DNA of 64,000 nucleotides from a virus. Under the pieces are notes generated by a model, which was given only the letters and a program-made list of their open reading frames with translations, searched no databases and was not told the origin of the DNA. The translations under genes and the position numbers were made by a program. This document shows positions 26,362-32,974 of the stretch, one piece after another. The first letter of the stretch is position 1. Each line of letters starts with the position of its first letter. The DNA lies in the IMG/VR virus record IMGVR_UViG_3300021375_000025, positions 1 to 64,000 of that record, one strand, 5' to 3'.

Positions 26362-26718
26362 ATGACAAATCCATTTAAAGATATCGACACGTTTCACACA
26401 GCGTGTGATCAGGCACCTAGCATTGAAAACTATGCTATGTATCTTGATTTAATTACAGAAGAGTACAACGAACTAAAAGACGCCATTGTAGCAAACGATC
26501 GTGTAGAACAACTTGATGCACTAGTTGATATCTTAGTTGTAACTATGGGTGCTATTCGTGCAGGCGGCTTTGACGGAGAAGGTGCTTGGAAAGAAGTAAT
26601 GGATACAAACTTTGCAAAGATCGATGCAGAGACGGGTAAAGTACGCAAGCGCGAAGACGGAAAAGTACTTAAACCCGAGGGCTGGAAGGCGCCCAAACTT
26701 GCACAATTTATAAAATAA
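26362..26718 (+). CDS. MazG-like all-alpha NTP pyrophosphohydrolase
   Basis: A 118-aa protein with the MazG/PRA-PH metal-binding pattern E33-E34-x-x-E37 (ITEEYNELKD) and E49-x-x-D52 (VEQLDALVDILV). Such enzymes hydrolyse nucleoside triphosphates to monophosphates and pyrophosphate; phage members may act on dCTP/dUTP or alter ppGpp. The C-terminal RKREDGKVLKPEGWKAPKL resembles the end of the HisE-like/Cofl group. It is one of two MazG-like proteins here (the other at 27640) but shares little sequence with it. Confidence 0.85.
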   Translation: MTNPFKDIDTFHTACDQAPSIENYAMYLDLITEEYNELKDAIVANDRVEQLDALVDILVVTMGAIRAGGFDGEGAWKEVMDTNFAKIDAETGKVRKREDGKVLKPEGWKAPKLAQFIK

Positions 26719-26731
26719 ATTAGTATTTTAC

Positions 26732-26760
26732 TTGACTCCTTAGCGTTTATATGTTATTAT
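26732..26760 (+). promoter_or_regulatory. Sigma70 promoter with extended -10, embedded in a hairpin
   Basis: TTGACT (26732-26737), 17-bp spacer, TATTAT (26755-26760), with TG one base upstream of the -10 (TGTTATTAT). The start point should be near 26767, which lies inside the 3' arm of the hairpin at 26735-26780. The promoter drives the 53-aa membrane protein and the exonuclease. Confidence 0.8.
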
Positions 26761-26780
26761 ATGTATAAACACTAAGGAGT
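26735..26780 (+). promoter_or_regulatory. Long hairpin sequestering the ribosome-binding site
   Basis: Arms 26735-26751 (ACTCCTTAGCGTTTATA) and 26764-26780 (TATAAACACTAAGGAGT) pair at 16 of 17 positions around a 12-base loop. The right arm contains the AAGGAG ribosome site of ATG 26786. Read-through RNA from the MazG-like gene would fold and hide the site; RNA started at the embedded promoter lacks the left arm. As DNA, the palindrome could also be an operator overlapping the promoter. Confidence 0.85.
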
Positions 26781-26785
26781 TTTCT

Positions 26786-26947
26786 ATGAAAATTACACCA
26801 CAAACAGGCAGTATCGGCACAACAGGTGCTTGCGGCATTGCACTAATGATATTACACATAACAGGATATCTAACAGGATGGGCGTGGCCTTTGCTGTATG
26901 TATTCTTAATTCTTTCAGGCGTTGGACAAGAAAATAGGAAAGGCTAA
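26786..26947 (+). CDS. Small membrane protein (53 aa)
   Basis: ATG 26786 follows AAGGAGTTTTCT, whose ribosome site lies in a long hairpin. The product begins MKITPQTGSIGTTGACGI and has one or two hydrophobic segments (ALMILHITGYLTGWAW and LLYVFLILSGVG) before a short basic tail. Expression seems to be specially controlled: an early promoter and a 16-bp stem overlap its translation start. Small inner-membrane proteins of T4 early regions often modulate host functions, but I do not recognise this one. It ends 2 bp before the exonuclease gene. Confidence 0.75.
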   Translation: MKITPQTGSIGTTGACGIALMILHITGYLTGWAWPLLYVFLILSGVGQENRKG

Positions 26948-26949
26948 CT

Positions 26950-27489
26950 ATGGCTACTCACGGAATGATCGACTTAGAAACACTAGACACAAAGCCTAGT
27001 TGTACTGTACTAAGTTTAGGTGCTATTAAATTCAATCCACTGGATGACAGTGAACCCCATAGTGAACTTTATCTTAAAATTAGTGTTGACGATCAGGATC
27101 GCTTAGGACGTACTACAAGCGATGATACTATTGCTTGGTGGGCTAAACAAGATCCTAAAGCAATGGAAGAAGCGTTTGATCAAACTGGCGCAGTTACGGT
27201 TGAAGAAGCATTGCGACAGGTAAGCAAATGGAGCGTTGGCGTTGACACTATTTGGGGACAAGGCTACGGCTTTGACTTAACTATTATGGAAGACATGTAT
27301 CGCATGTTAGGTGTACCTATTCCGTGGCAGTTTTGGCAGATCAAAGATGCACGTACATTGTTTGGTTGCTGTAAAGTAGACCCACGCAAAGTGCTACAAC
27401 AAACTGATTTGCACAACGCACTAGCAGATGCATACTTCCAAGCAAAAGGTGTGCAATTTGCATACAAAGAATTAGGAGTAACTCGTTGA
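26950..27489 (+). CDS. DEDDh 3'-5' exonuclease, RNase T/DexA-like
   Basis: A 179-aa exonuclease. Exo I motif D8-x-E10 in MIDLETLD; Exo II in WGQGYGFDLTIMEDMY (the Asp); Exo III H-x4-D in TDLHNALADAY, which makes it a DEDDh enzyme. Internal TIAWWAKQDP is shared with RNase T-like phage exonucleases related to T4 DexA. It would degrade single-stranded DNA or RNA from the 3' end with two metal ions. It lies in the early block after the hairpin-controlled membrane protein. Substrate (DNA or RNA) cannot be told from sequence. Confidence 0.87.
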   Translation: MATHGMIDLETLDTKPSCTVLSLGAIKFNPLDDSEPHSELYLKISVDDQDRLGRTTSDDTIAWWAKQDPKAMEEAFDQTGAVTVEEALRQVSKWSVGVDTIWGQGYGFDLTIMEDMYRMLGVPIPWQFWQIKDARTLFGCCKVDPRKVLQQTDLHNALADAYFQAKGVQFAYKELGVTR

Positions 27490-27653
27490 TACGCTGGTAT
27501 GATTATGTAGCAGCATTTTTAATGGCAGATATTTTAGTAACTACGTTCTTTGTAATTCCATTTGCTGGTGCTATAATTGCATATGCAATGTATGAATACG
27601 GTTGGGACAGTTATTGTAAATGGAGGTTAAAACAAGAATATGGCGCTGAATAA
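27486..27653 (+). CDS. Small membrane protein with TTG start (55 aa)
   Basis: The frame opens at TTG 27486, which overlaps the exonuclease stop (TTGA) and has AGGAG at 27474-27478, seven bases upstream; an in-frame ATG at 27522 has no ribosome site. The product has a polar start (IRWYDY), a strongly hydrophobic middle (about residues 8-38, with FFVIPFAGAIIAYAM) and a basic end (CKWRLKQEYGAE). Likely a single- or double-pass inner-membrane protein of the early region. It overlaps the next gene by 14 bp. Function unknown. Confidence 0.65.
   Translation: MIRWYDYVAAFLMADILVTTFFVIPFAGAIIAYAMYEYGWDSYCKWRLKQEYGAE
27550..27577 (+). promoter_or_regulatory. Possible extended -10 promoter
   Basis: TGCTATAAT at 27569-27577 (perfect -10 with TGn) preceded at 16 bp by TTGTAA (27550-27555), a 4/6 match to the -35. 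It lies within the 55-aa membrane protein gene, about 60 bp before the mazG-like gene at 27640. Confidence 0.4.
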
Positions 27654-27927
27654 ACTACAAGAACTAATGGTTATTACTATGGAAGAGTGCGGAGAGCTTG
27701 CACAACAGTGTAGTAAAACTATCCGCAAGTTCGATACTATTGAACAAGCACTTGAAGACACAGAAGCAGCAGTTCGTAATCGTACTAAACTGCTCGAAGA
27801 AGTAGGCGATGTACAGTGTTTGATTGACTTAATGGTAGAGTGCGGGCTCTTGACAAAAGAAGAAATCAATGCTAGAATAGCTAGTAAACGTGATAAACTT
27901 AAAACGTGGAGCAAGTTGGTTGATTAA
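27640..27927 (+). CDS. MazG-like nucleotide pyrophosphohydrolase (95 aa)
   Basis: Helical protein with E15-E16-x-x-E19 (MEECGELAQQCSK) and E54-x-x-D57 (LLEEVGDVQ), the MazG metal-binding pair. Short single-domain MazG proteins are frequent in marine phages. ATG 27640 follows TGGAGG (27621-27626) at a long spacing. Its last part, TKEEINARIASKRDKLKTW, is duplicated exactly at DNA level 256 bp downstream (28103-28155), and this repeated stretch carries a promoter. The stop overlaps the next start (TAATG). Confidence 0.85.
   Translation: MALNKLQELMVITMEECGELAQQCSKTIRKFDTIEQALEDTEAAVRNRTKLLEEVGDVQCLIDLMVECGLLTKEEINARIASKRDKLKTWSKLVD
27847..27899 (+). repeat. 53-bp direct repeat, copy 1 (carries promoter)
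   Basis: Exact match to 28103-28155. Begins CTCTTGACAAAAGAAG and ends GTGATAAACT. It lies in the 3' end of the mazG-like gene and contains TTGACA (27850-27855), a 17-bp spacer and TAGAAT (27873-27878) with TG one base before the -10. Beyond the exact match the copies stay partly similar (KTWS versus QTWS). Confidence 0.95.
27850..27878 (+). promoter_or_regulatory. Sigma70 promoter in repeat copy 1
   Basis: TTGACA-N17-TAGAAT with extended TG (TGCTAGAAT). Start point expected near 27885, about 40 bp before the gene at 27927. Confidence 0.65.
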
Positions 27928-28109
27928 TGACAACTACTATCGATCTTAACAACATAGGTGAAACACCCGAAGAACGTCGAGAAGCTATAAGGTGGCTTTA
28001 CACAAAGTATGGTCCTACTATTCACGGGCGCTGGAAGGTACAAGAGTTGACACATGTTGTGTTCGAAGAAGATAAACACGCAACGTATTTTTGTTTGAGA
28101 TTCTCTTGA
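27927..28109 (+). CDS. Small conserved protein (60 aa)
   Basis: ATG overlaps the stop of the mazG-like gene. The sequence (IDLNNIGETPEERREAIRWL, then YTKYGPTIHGRWKV, ending YFCLRFS) looks like a small alpha/beta domain. It sits exactly between two copies of a 53-bp repeat, so it may have entered with a duplication or recombination event. Not recognised. Its stop overlaps the TTGA that opens the second repeat copy. Confidence 0.6.
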   Translation: MTTTIDLNNIGETPEERREAIRWLYTKYGPTIHGRWKVQELTHVVFEEDKHATYFCLRFS

Positions 28110-28155
28110 CAAAAGAAGAAATCAATGCTAGAATAGCTAGTAAACGTGATAAACT
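28103..28155 (+). repeat. 53-bp direct repeat, copy 2 (carries promoter)
   Basis: Exact copy of 27847-27899. It starts at the very end of the 60-aa gene and stays open in the frame of the MazG C-terminus. It brings the same TTGACA-N17-TAGAAT promoter upstream of the 49-aa gene and gp44. Confidence 0.95.
28106..28134 (+). promoter_or_regulatory. Sigma70 promoter in repeat copy 2, upstream of gp44
   Basis: TTGACA (28106-28111), 17-bp spacer, TAGAAT (28129-28134), preceded by TG (TGCTAGAAT). Start point near 28141, giving a leader of about 38 bases for ATG 28179 and about 130 for gp44. Confidence 0.75.
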
Positions 28156-28195
28156 ACAGACTTGGAGCACTTTGATCAATGACGAGAAAGCGTAA
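28106..28195 (+). pseudogene. Duplicated C-terminal fragment of the mazG-like gene
   Basis: An open frame of 29 residues from a TTG codon (TKEEINARIASKRDKLQTWS, then TLINDEKA) that matches the last 28 residues of the MazG-like protein at 27640. The metal-binding residues are absent, so it cannot be an active pyrophosphohydrolase. It is either a relic of a second mazG copy or a side product of moving the promoter in the 53-bp repeat. It overlaps the 49-aa gene by 17 bp. Confidence 0.7.
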
Positions 28196-28328
28196 GGTTA
28201 GTCTACGAGAAATCATGGAAGACGACAACAGCCCCATGATGGCAGAACTAGTTAAAAAATTCGAACAACAATATGGAGAAGAACTTGAAAGAATTATGGG
28301 TAGAGAAGTATCGTCCGAAAACAGTTGA
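28179..28328 (+). CDS. Small charged protein (49 aa) overlapping gp44
   Basis: ATG 28179 to TGA 28326-28328. The product starts MTRKRKVSLREIMEDDN and continues as a highly charged helix (LVKKFEQQYGEELERIMGRE). Its last 56 bp overlap gp44 in another frame. It would be the first gene after the promoter in repeat copy 2. It is too short to be the gp62 clamp-loader partner. Coding potential is plausible from the charged helix pattern and position; there is no clear Shine-Dalgarno site. Confidence 0.5.
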   Translation: MTRKRKVSLREIMEDDNSPMMAELVKKFEQQYGEELERIMGREVSSENS

Positions 28329-29202
28329 CGGTTATGTGTTCCGCGATGAAAATCAGCGTGAACAGATCAAAGGTTGGATTGACAGTGGAAGTATTCCACA
28401 CATCTTGCTGAGTGGTAGTGCAGGACTAGGTAAAACTACTATTGCTAAGATCCTTATTAATCAACTTGACGTACAAGACACTGACGTTATGGTTGCTAAC
28501 GGGTCTAAAGAAGCACGTAAGATTGAATGGGTTGACAAACTTATTACATTCTGTCAAACTATGCCGTTCGGTGACTTTAAAGTTGTGCTGATTGACGAAG
28601 CTGACTACATGAACATCAACAGTGTGCAACCTGCACTACGTAATTTGATGGAAGACTACAGTCACAGTGTACGCTTTATTCTAACGTGTAACTATCCTAA
28701 CAAGATTATGCCAGCTATACACAGTCGCTGTCAGCACATGCACATTGCTAAGATTGATCAGGTAGAGTTTACGGCACGTATGGCAGAGATCCTGCTTACA
28801 GAGAGCGTACAATTTGATTTAGACACCTTAGATACGTATGTCAAGGCTTACTATCCAGACTTGCGCAAATGTATTAATACAGTACAACTAGAATCGCAGA
28901 CTGGCACATTAGTTAATAAGAATGCAGATGATGGTTCTAGTGATGACTACAAACTAAAGATGGTTGACTTGTTTAAAGCAGGCAAGATTACAGAAGCACG
29001 TAAACTTATTTGTAGTCAAGTGTTGCCAGAAGAGATGGATGAAATCTATCGCTGGTTGTATGACAATATCGATGTGTTCGGAAACGAAGAGCAGCAAGAC
29101 AGTGCTGTGCTAATTATTAAACAAGGACTGGTGGATCATGCACTTGTTGCAGACCCGGAGATTAACTTAGCGGCGACACTTATTCGCCTAGGACGACTTT
29201 AA
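28273..29202 (+). CDS. 44: Sliding-clamp loader ATPase subunit (T4 gp44 type)
   Basis: A 309-aa AAA+ clamp loader large subunit that, with gp62, opens the gp45 clamp and loads it on primer-template DNA. Visible: N-terminal WVEKYRPKTVDGYVF, Walker A GSAGLGKTT (residues 48-56), Walker B VVLIDEADY (D108-E109), sensor 1 LTCN (about 137-140) and the SRC arginine finger at 151-153. Length is close to T4 gp44 (319 aa). No gp62 gene is recognised next to it, since a ferredoxin follows instead. In T4 the clamp also links replication to late transcription, which fits the late boxes seen here. Confidence 0.95.
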   Translation: MEKNLKELWVEKYRPKTVDGYVFRDENQREQIKGWIDSGSIPHILLSGSAGLGKTTIAKILINQLDVQDTDVMVANGSKEARKIEWVDKLITFCQTMPFGDFKVVLIDEADYMNINSVQPALRNLMEDYSHSVRFILTCNYPNKIMPAIHSRCQHMHIAKIDQVEFTARMAEILLTESVQFDLDTLDTYVKAYYPDLRKCINTVQLESQTGTLVNKNADDGSSDDYKLKMVDLFKAGKITEARKLICSQVLPEEMDEIYRWLYDNIDVFGNEEQQDSAVLIIKQGLVDHALVADPEINLAATLIRLGRL

Positions 29203-29205
29203 TAT

Positions 29206-29553
29206 ATGACTTATCTAGTAACTGACAACTGTATTAAATGTAAAAATATGGATTGTGTAGAAGTGTGTCCAGTTGACTGCTTTTATGAAGGCGAGAATTT
29301 TCTAGTAATTAATCCAGACGAGTGCATTGATTGCGGTGTTTGTGTTCCAGAGTGCGGACCCGGGGCAATCTTCTCAGATACTGAATTAGATACTGAAGCA
29401 GATAAATGGTATGATATTAATCTTAAATATAGTTTGATTTGGCCAGTAATTACTGAAAAGGGCGAAGCGCCTGCAGATGCACTAGAGTGGGAAGGCGTTC
29501 CTGATAAGTACGATAACGGATTAATGAGCGAATTACCCGGCAAAGGAAGTTAA
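29206..29553 (+). CDS. fdxA: 7Fe ferredoxin (FdxA type, [3Fe-4S][4Fe-4S])
   Basis: A 115-aa ferredoxin strikingly like Azotobacter FdI. All cluster cysteines are present in the expected places: C9, C17, C21 and C50 for the 3Fe cluster, C25, C40, C43 and C46 for the 4Fe cluster, plus the free C12. Segments [30 protein letters not shown] and DECIDCGVC are diagnostic. The usual Pro after the last cysteine is Gly. The C-terminal extension ([19 protein letters not shown]) is also kept. It would shuttle low-potential electrons in the host cytoplasm. It sits 3 bp after gp44 and directly before DHFR, so it belongs to the metabolic operon. Confidence 0.95.
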   Translation: MTYLVTDNCIKCKNMDCVEVCPVDCFYEGENFLVINPDECIDCGVCVPECGPGAIFSDTELDTEADKWYDINLKYSLIWPVITEKGEAPADALEWEGVPDKYDNGLMSELPGKGS

Positions 29554-30060
29554 ATGATTAAAGCAATACTAGCATGTGATGATTACGGTGGTGTAAGCAA
29601 AAACGGCACATTGCCGTGGCCCCATAATAGCACAGACTTAAAATGGTTTAAAGAAAATACAGCAGGACACGTTGTTATAATGGGATCTACTACTTGGGAA
29701 GATCCGCATATGCCATGTCCGTTGCCTAAACGTATAAACGTACTGGCAACTACTCGTCCTGCAGAGTATCCAGGTGCTGACAAATACATTAGTGGTGATC
29801 TAAATTTAAGTGTGCAACGTCTTGCAGAAGAATATCCTAGTCTGATTACTTGGGTTATCGGCGGTCCTAATATTATTGAACAAACACTAGGCGTTATTGA
29901 CGAGTTTTATCTAAGTCGTATTCCTGGTGCTTATGCGTGTGACACATTCTTACCGTTAAAGAAGATTGAAAGTTTGTTCGAACGTACTTGGACAGAAGAA
30001 CACCCCGGGGTAACTTTTGAGGTTTGGAAGAGAAGGAAGATTAATGAAGCAGTATCTTGA
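29554..30060 (+). CDS. Dihydrofolate reductase
   Basis: A 168-aa DHFR that regenerates tetrahydrofolate using NADPH, needed because thymidylate synthase consumes it. Marks: MIKAILACDDYGGVSKNGTL then PW, the substrate-binding D28 (NSTDLKWFK), VVIMGSTTWED, NVLATTRP, and the NADPH glycines VIGGPNIIEQ. The end overlaps the thyA start by 17 bp. T4 frd and td are likewise adjacent. Confidence 0.93.
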   Translation: MIKAILACDDYGGVSKNGTLPWPHNSTDLKWFKENTAGHVVIMGSTTWEDPHMPCPLPKRINVLATTRPAEYPGADKYISGDLNLSVQRLAEEYPSLITWVIGGPNIIEQTLGVIDEFYLSRIPGAYACDTFLPLKKIESLFERTWTEEHPGVTFEVWKRRKINEAVS

Positions 30061-30910
30061 TTCACTACATCACATTTTAATACACGGCAAGGATCGTGAT
30101 GACAGAACAGGCGTAGGCACACGTGGCGTATTTGGGCATCAAATGCGTTTTGACTTGCGTAATGAATTTCCTGCTGTTACTACTAAAAAACTTGCTTGGC
30201 GTAGTGTAGTAAGTGAATTATTATGGTTCTTGGAAGGGTCAAGTGACGAACGTAGACTTGCTGAAATACACTATGGCAAACCTAGAGAAGAACTAGTAGG
30301 TAAAACTACTATTTGGACTGCAAATGCGGACAAACAAGCAAAGGACTTGGGTTATGTTAACACAGACACTATAAAGGACCTAGGACCTGTGTACGGGCAT
30401 CAATGGCGCACTTGGGACGCTGCTCTTGGCTTTGTGGATCAGATTGCAGAAGTGTTAGAAAATATGTATTACGACCCAAACAGTCGTCGACACATCGTAA
30501 GTGCTTGGAATGCTGATAGAGTAAACGTAATGGCGCTACCACCTTGCCATACAATGTTTCAGTTTCATATTCAAGATGGTGAATTGAGCTGTCAATTATA
30601 TCAACGTTCAGCAGATATGTTCTTAGGTGTGCCGTTTAATATTGCTAGTTACAGTTTACTCACACATATGTTTGCACAACTACTTGGTCTTAAAGTAGGT
30701 GACTTTATATGGACAGGCGGCGATTGCCATATCTATAAAAATCACTTCGAACAAGTTCAGCAACAAATTATTAGAACTCCTCAAGCAGGTCCTTCATTAA
30801 TAATGCCGGCATTTAGTGACTTAGATGAACTTGTTAAAACTACACCAGACCAATACAAGTTACTTAACTACACTCCGATGGACAGTATTAAGGCACCTAT
30901 GGCAGTATAG
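30044..30910 (+). CDS. thyA: Thymidylate synthase ThyA
   Basis: A 288-aa ThyA that converts dUMP to dTMP with methylenetetrahydrofolate. Start ATG 30044 is chosen over an upstream in-frame start at 30017 because it gives the standard MKQYLDSLHHIL and follows a GAAGGAAG ribosome site. Visible: DRTGVGTRGVFG, the dUMP phosphate-binding SRRHI, catalytic C168 in ALPPCHTMFQFHI, QRSADMFLGVPFNIASYSL, GGDCHIYKNH. No intron or intein is seen, unlike T4 td. Confidence 0.97.
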   Translation: MKQYLDSLHHILIHGKDRDDRTGVGTRGVFGHQMRFDLRNEFPAVTTKKLAWRSVVSELLWFLEGSSDERRLAEIHYGKPREELVGKTTIWTANADKQAKDLGYVNTDTIKDLGPVYGHQWRTWDAALGFVDQIAEVLENMYYDPNSRRHIVSAWNADRVNVMALPPCHTMFQFHIQDGELSCQLYQRSADMFLGVPFNIASYSLLTHMFAQLLGLKVGDFIWTGGDCHIYKNHFEQVQQQIIRTPQAGPSLIMPAFSDLDELVKTTPDQYKLLNYTPMDSIKAPMAV

Positions 30911-30911
30911 T

Positions 30912-31151
30912 ATGTTTGGTCATGGATATTACGGTAGTAAGTTAAACGATCAAGAGCGACACGAAGAAAAGTTTGCTTGGTTGCCAGTGCGTAGTACTTT
31001 TAATAAAAAACGTATATGGTTGACAAAATATTATATTGTACATATTCTATACGATCAAAACGGACGTCCGCCTATCAAAGGCTGGAGTTGGCCTTTAATT
31101 TATACTAAAAACGAATACTTGGTAATGTTGTTGAAAAGAGAAGCAGAATGA
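30912..31151 (+). CDS. Small conserved protein between thyA and dCMP deaminase (79 aa)
   Basis: ATG 30912 follows the thyA stop by one base. The product begins MFGHGYYGSKLNDQERHEEK and ends YLVMLLKREAE; the middle is rich in aromatic and basic residues (NKKRIWLTKYYIVHILYD, GWSWPLIYTKN). It may be a small alpha/beta domain. It overlaps the deaminase start by 4 bp (ATGA), so it is co-translated with nucleotide-metabolism enzymes. Not recognised. Confidence 0.65.
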   Translation: MFGHGYYGSKLNDQERHEEKFAWLPVRSTFNKKRIWLTKYYIVHILYDQNGRPPIKGWSWPLIYTKNEYLVMLLKREAE

Positions 31152-31603
31152 AACAAAAGTTTATCGAAGCATATATGGACGTTGCAGAACGTTTTGCACA
31201 ACTAAGTTCGGCAAAGCGTTTGCAAGTAGGCGCTATTGTTGTTAAGGATGATCGCATTATCTCTATTGGATATAATGGCATGCCTAGCGGATGGAACAAT
31301 GTCTGTGAGGAAAAAGTGTATGATACATCTGCAGAAGCTACATATCAGCTTAAAACTAAACCAGAAGTAATCCATGCTGAATCAAATGCTATTAGTAAAC
31401 TTGCTCGTGGTAATGAAAGTGGGCTAGGTGCAACAATGTTTGTTACACATCAGCCTTGCATCGACTGTGCTAAATTAATTTATCAAAGTGGGATAGCCAC
31501 TGTGTACTACAAAAATGCATATCGTAGTACACAGGGCTTAGATTTTCTAAACAAGTCAGGTGTTGAAGTTATTCATCACCATACACTTGAAGAACTGCCT
31601 TAA
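31148..31603 (+). CDS. dCMP deaminase
   Basis: A 151-aa zinc deaminase that turns dCMP into dUMP, the substrate of ThyA just upstream. Zinc site and catalytic base: H76-A-E78 (VIHAESNAI) and P103-C104-x-x-C107 (HQPCIDCAKL). SAKRLQVGAIVVKDD and SIGYNGMPSGWNN are typical of T4 Cd and ComE-type dCMP deaminases. It starts in the ATGA overlap with the 79-aa gene. The 3' end overlaps the convergent phoH by 35 bp. Confidence 0.95.
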   Translation: MKQKFIEAYMDVAERFAQLSSAKRLQVGAIVVKDDRIISIGYNGMPSGWNNVCEEKVYDTSAEATYQLKTKPEVIHAESNAISKLARGNESGLGATMFVTHQPCIDCAKLIYQSGIATVYYKNAYRSTQGLDFLNKSGVEVIHHHTLEELP

Positions 31604-32297
31604 CAGCAGCGTGTCTTTCAATATCTCCTTGATCAAAGTGGACTATGTCCAAGCACGATTGATTACCTGTTTCTAAACGCTTAGTAAAGTCAATTAGTCC
31701 GTTGTCTTTTAAACGGTCTGCTTGATTTAAGTCACCAGTAACAGCCATCATACTACCTTCACCTAAACGTGTAAGCAGCATCTTCATCTGATTTGGTGTT
31801 GCGTTTTGCATTTCGTCTGCTAAAATGAATGAATTTTTAAATGTTCTACCACGCATATATGCTAATGGTGAAATTTCAATAATACCCTCCTGAATCATTC
31901 CAGTGATCTCAGCAGCACTAAAGTACTCTTTTAATACATCAAAAATAGGTCTCGTCCAAGGCGCCATTTTTTCTTCTAGCGTACCTGGTAAAAATCCTAA
32001 ATCTTCATCTACTGAAACAGCCGGGCGTGTAACAATAATCTTGTCAACAGCACCTTCTTTAAACAGTTTAACAGCAACTTGCACAGCCAATAGAGTTTTG
32101 CCCGTTCCTGCTGGACCGATGCCGAAGACTATGTCCTTTGTTTCGTCGAGCAGTGATAGCACGTAGCTTTCTTGATTTCTATTTCTTGGAAGTATGTTTA
32201 CCTGTTTTTTAGGCTTTTGGAATGGTTTAATATCAACTACATTAGTGTAGCCTTTGTTTGAATTGCGCTTTTCAGCAGCTTTTCTTTTAGCACCCAT
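31569..32297 (-). CDS. phoH: PhoH-like ATPase
   Basis: A 242-aa minus-strand P-loop protein, the common marine phage PhoH. Start chosen at 32297 because the mRNA there reads AAGGAGG then ACACTTAATG; a longer in-frame start (32381) lacks a ribosome site. Walker A GPAGTGKTLL (residues 61-70), IIVTRPAVSVDEDLGFLPG, SPLAYMRGRTFKNSFIL and Walker B ADEMQNATPNQMK, then TGDLNQADR. Its role in phage is unsettled; it resembles an RNA/DNA helicase motor and is linked to phosphate stress in bacteria. It is the only large minus-strand gene here. Confidence 0.95.
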   Translation of the reverse strand: MGAKRKAAEKRNSNKGYTNVVDIKPFQKPKKQVNILPRNRNQESYVLSLLDETKDIVFGIGPAGTGKTLLAVQVAVKLFKEGAVDKIIVTRPAVSVDEDLGFLPGTLEEKMAPWTRPIFDVLKEYFSAAEITGMIQEGIIEISPLAYMRGRTFKNSFILADEMQNATPNQMKMLLTRLGEGSMMAVTGDLNQADRLKDNGLIDFTKRLETGNQSCLDIVHFDQGDIERHAAVKAVLQVYGDE

Positions 32298-32336
32298 TAA
32301 GTGTCCTCCTTGGTGGGATAAGTTAGCAAGGACTTT

Positions 32337-32355
32337 ATTTTCCAGTACGGAAAAT
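32337..32355 (-). other. Small hairpin in the phoH leader
   Basis: ATTTTCC (32337-32343) and GGAAAAT (32349-32355) pair perfectly around a 5-base loop, about 40 bases before the phoH start on the minus strand. No U-run follows on either strand, so it is not an obvious terminator. It may stabilise the leader or be fortuitous. Confidence 0.4.
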
Positions 32356-32422
32356 ATCTTCCCTACACAATTACTTATCATCGAGATACTAGAATAAAAA
32401 TATAACTTAACTCCTAAACTGC

Positions 32423-32430
32423 GATAAATA
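32423..32430 (+). promoter_or_regulatory. T4-type late promoter box GATAAATA
   Basis: In the 161-bp gap between phoH (minus) and the gene at 32459; the start point is expected near 32436. It would serve the run of genes through endolysin and spanins. Confidence 0.65.
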
Positions 32431-32458
32431 AGTATAGTAAAGAGACTGGACTTTAAAT

Positions 32459-32974
32459 ATGCATGACGTTTTAGATATTATTAAAAATGTAGAATCTATC
32501 TATGATTCTAACACTTCCTTCAATGTACTAAAGGACTTTGAACGGGTGCTAGATGAGTTGGATATCTATGTTTACAAAAATTGGAAAGATGGTGAAATTG
32601 CCGAAGGTCCAAAGATTGAAAGACACTGGGTTACTTGCAGCTTCTTTTGGGATGCTGAAAATATGCCGGATCCGATGGGCGGAAAGCGTCTATTAGATTA
32701 TGACTGTAAAGTAAAGTACAAAAAAAGTCATATAGTTGAACCACGTAAAATTGAAAAACAAGATGATATTCGTCCGGGTACTAAAAAAGGCAAACTAGAC
32801 AGACGTCCAATATGGATTGTTGAAATTCAGATGCCTAAAAAATTAATTGCAGACATTTATACTGGTTATATTGAAGCAGCATTTATTGACCCAACACAAT
32901 CTCCTGGACCTAGTGCAGAAGCACAAGAACAACCTGCAGACATTGCAGCAGAAGCACCAGAGGCAACAGTATAA
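32459..32974 (+). CDS. Conserved late protein of T4-type marine phages (171 aa)
   Basis: Starts MHDVLDIIKNVESIYDSNTS, an alpha-helical N-terminus; a central block (HWVTCSFFWDAENMPDPMGG, then KRLLDYDCKVKYKKSHIVEP) looks like a compact beta domain; the C-terminal 30 residues are Pro/Ala/Glu-rich and probably disordered. The late box 29 bp before the codon suggests a virion or assembly protein. Its stop overlaps the next start (TAATG). I do not know the function. Confidence 0.65.
   Translation: MHDVLDIIKNVESIYDSNTSFNVLKDFERVLDELDIYVYKNWKDGEIAEGPKIERHWVTCSFFWDAENMPDPMGGKRLLDYDCKVKYKKSHIVEPRKIEKQDDIRPGTKKGKLDRRPIWIVEIQMPKKLIADIYTGYIEAAFIDPTQSPGPSAEAQEQPADIAAEAPEATV

Noticed and set aside
28179-28328. 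The 49-aa gene as clamp-loader subunit gp62
   Set aside because: It is far too short (T4 gp62 is about 187 aa) and shows no similarity; gp62 must lie elsewhere or be unrecognised.
31020-31048. TTGACA with a weak TATTCT at 17 bp, upstream of dCMP deaminase
   Set aside because: The -10 matches only 4 of 6 and lacks the TG seen at the other early promoters; it lies within coding sequence.
32436-32455. TAAAG/CTTTA stem before the gene at 32459
   Set aside because: Only five pairs with an eight-base loop; it does not trap the start codon and is expected by chance in A/T-rich DNA.
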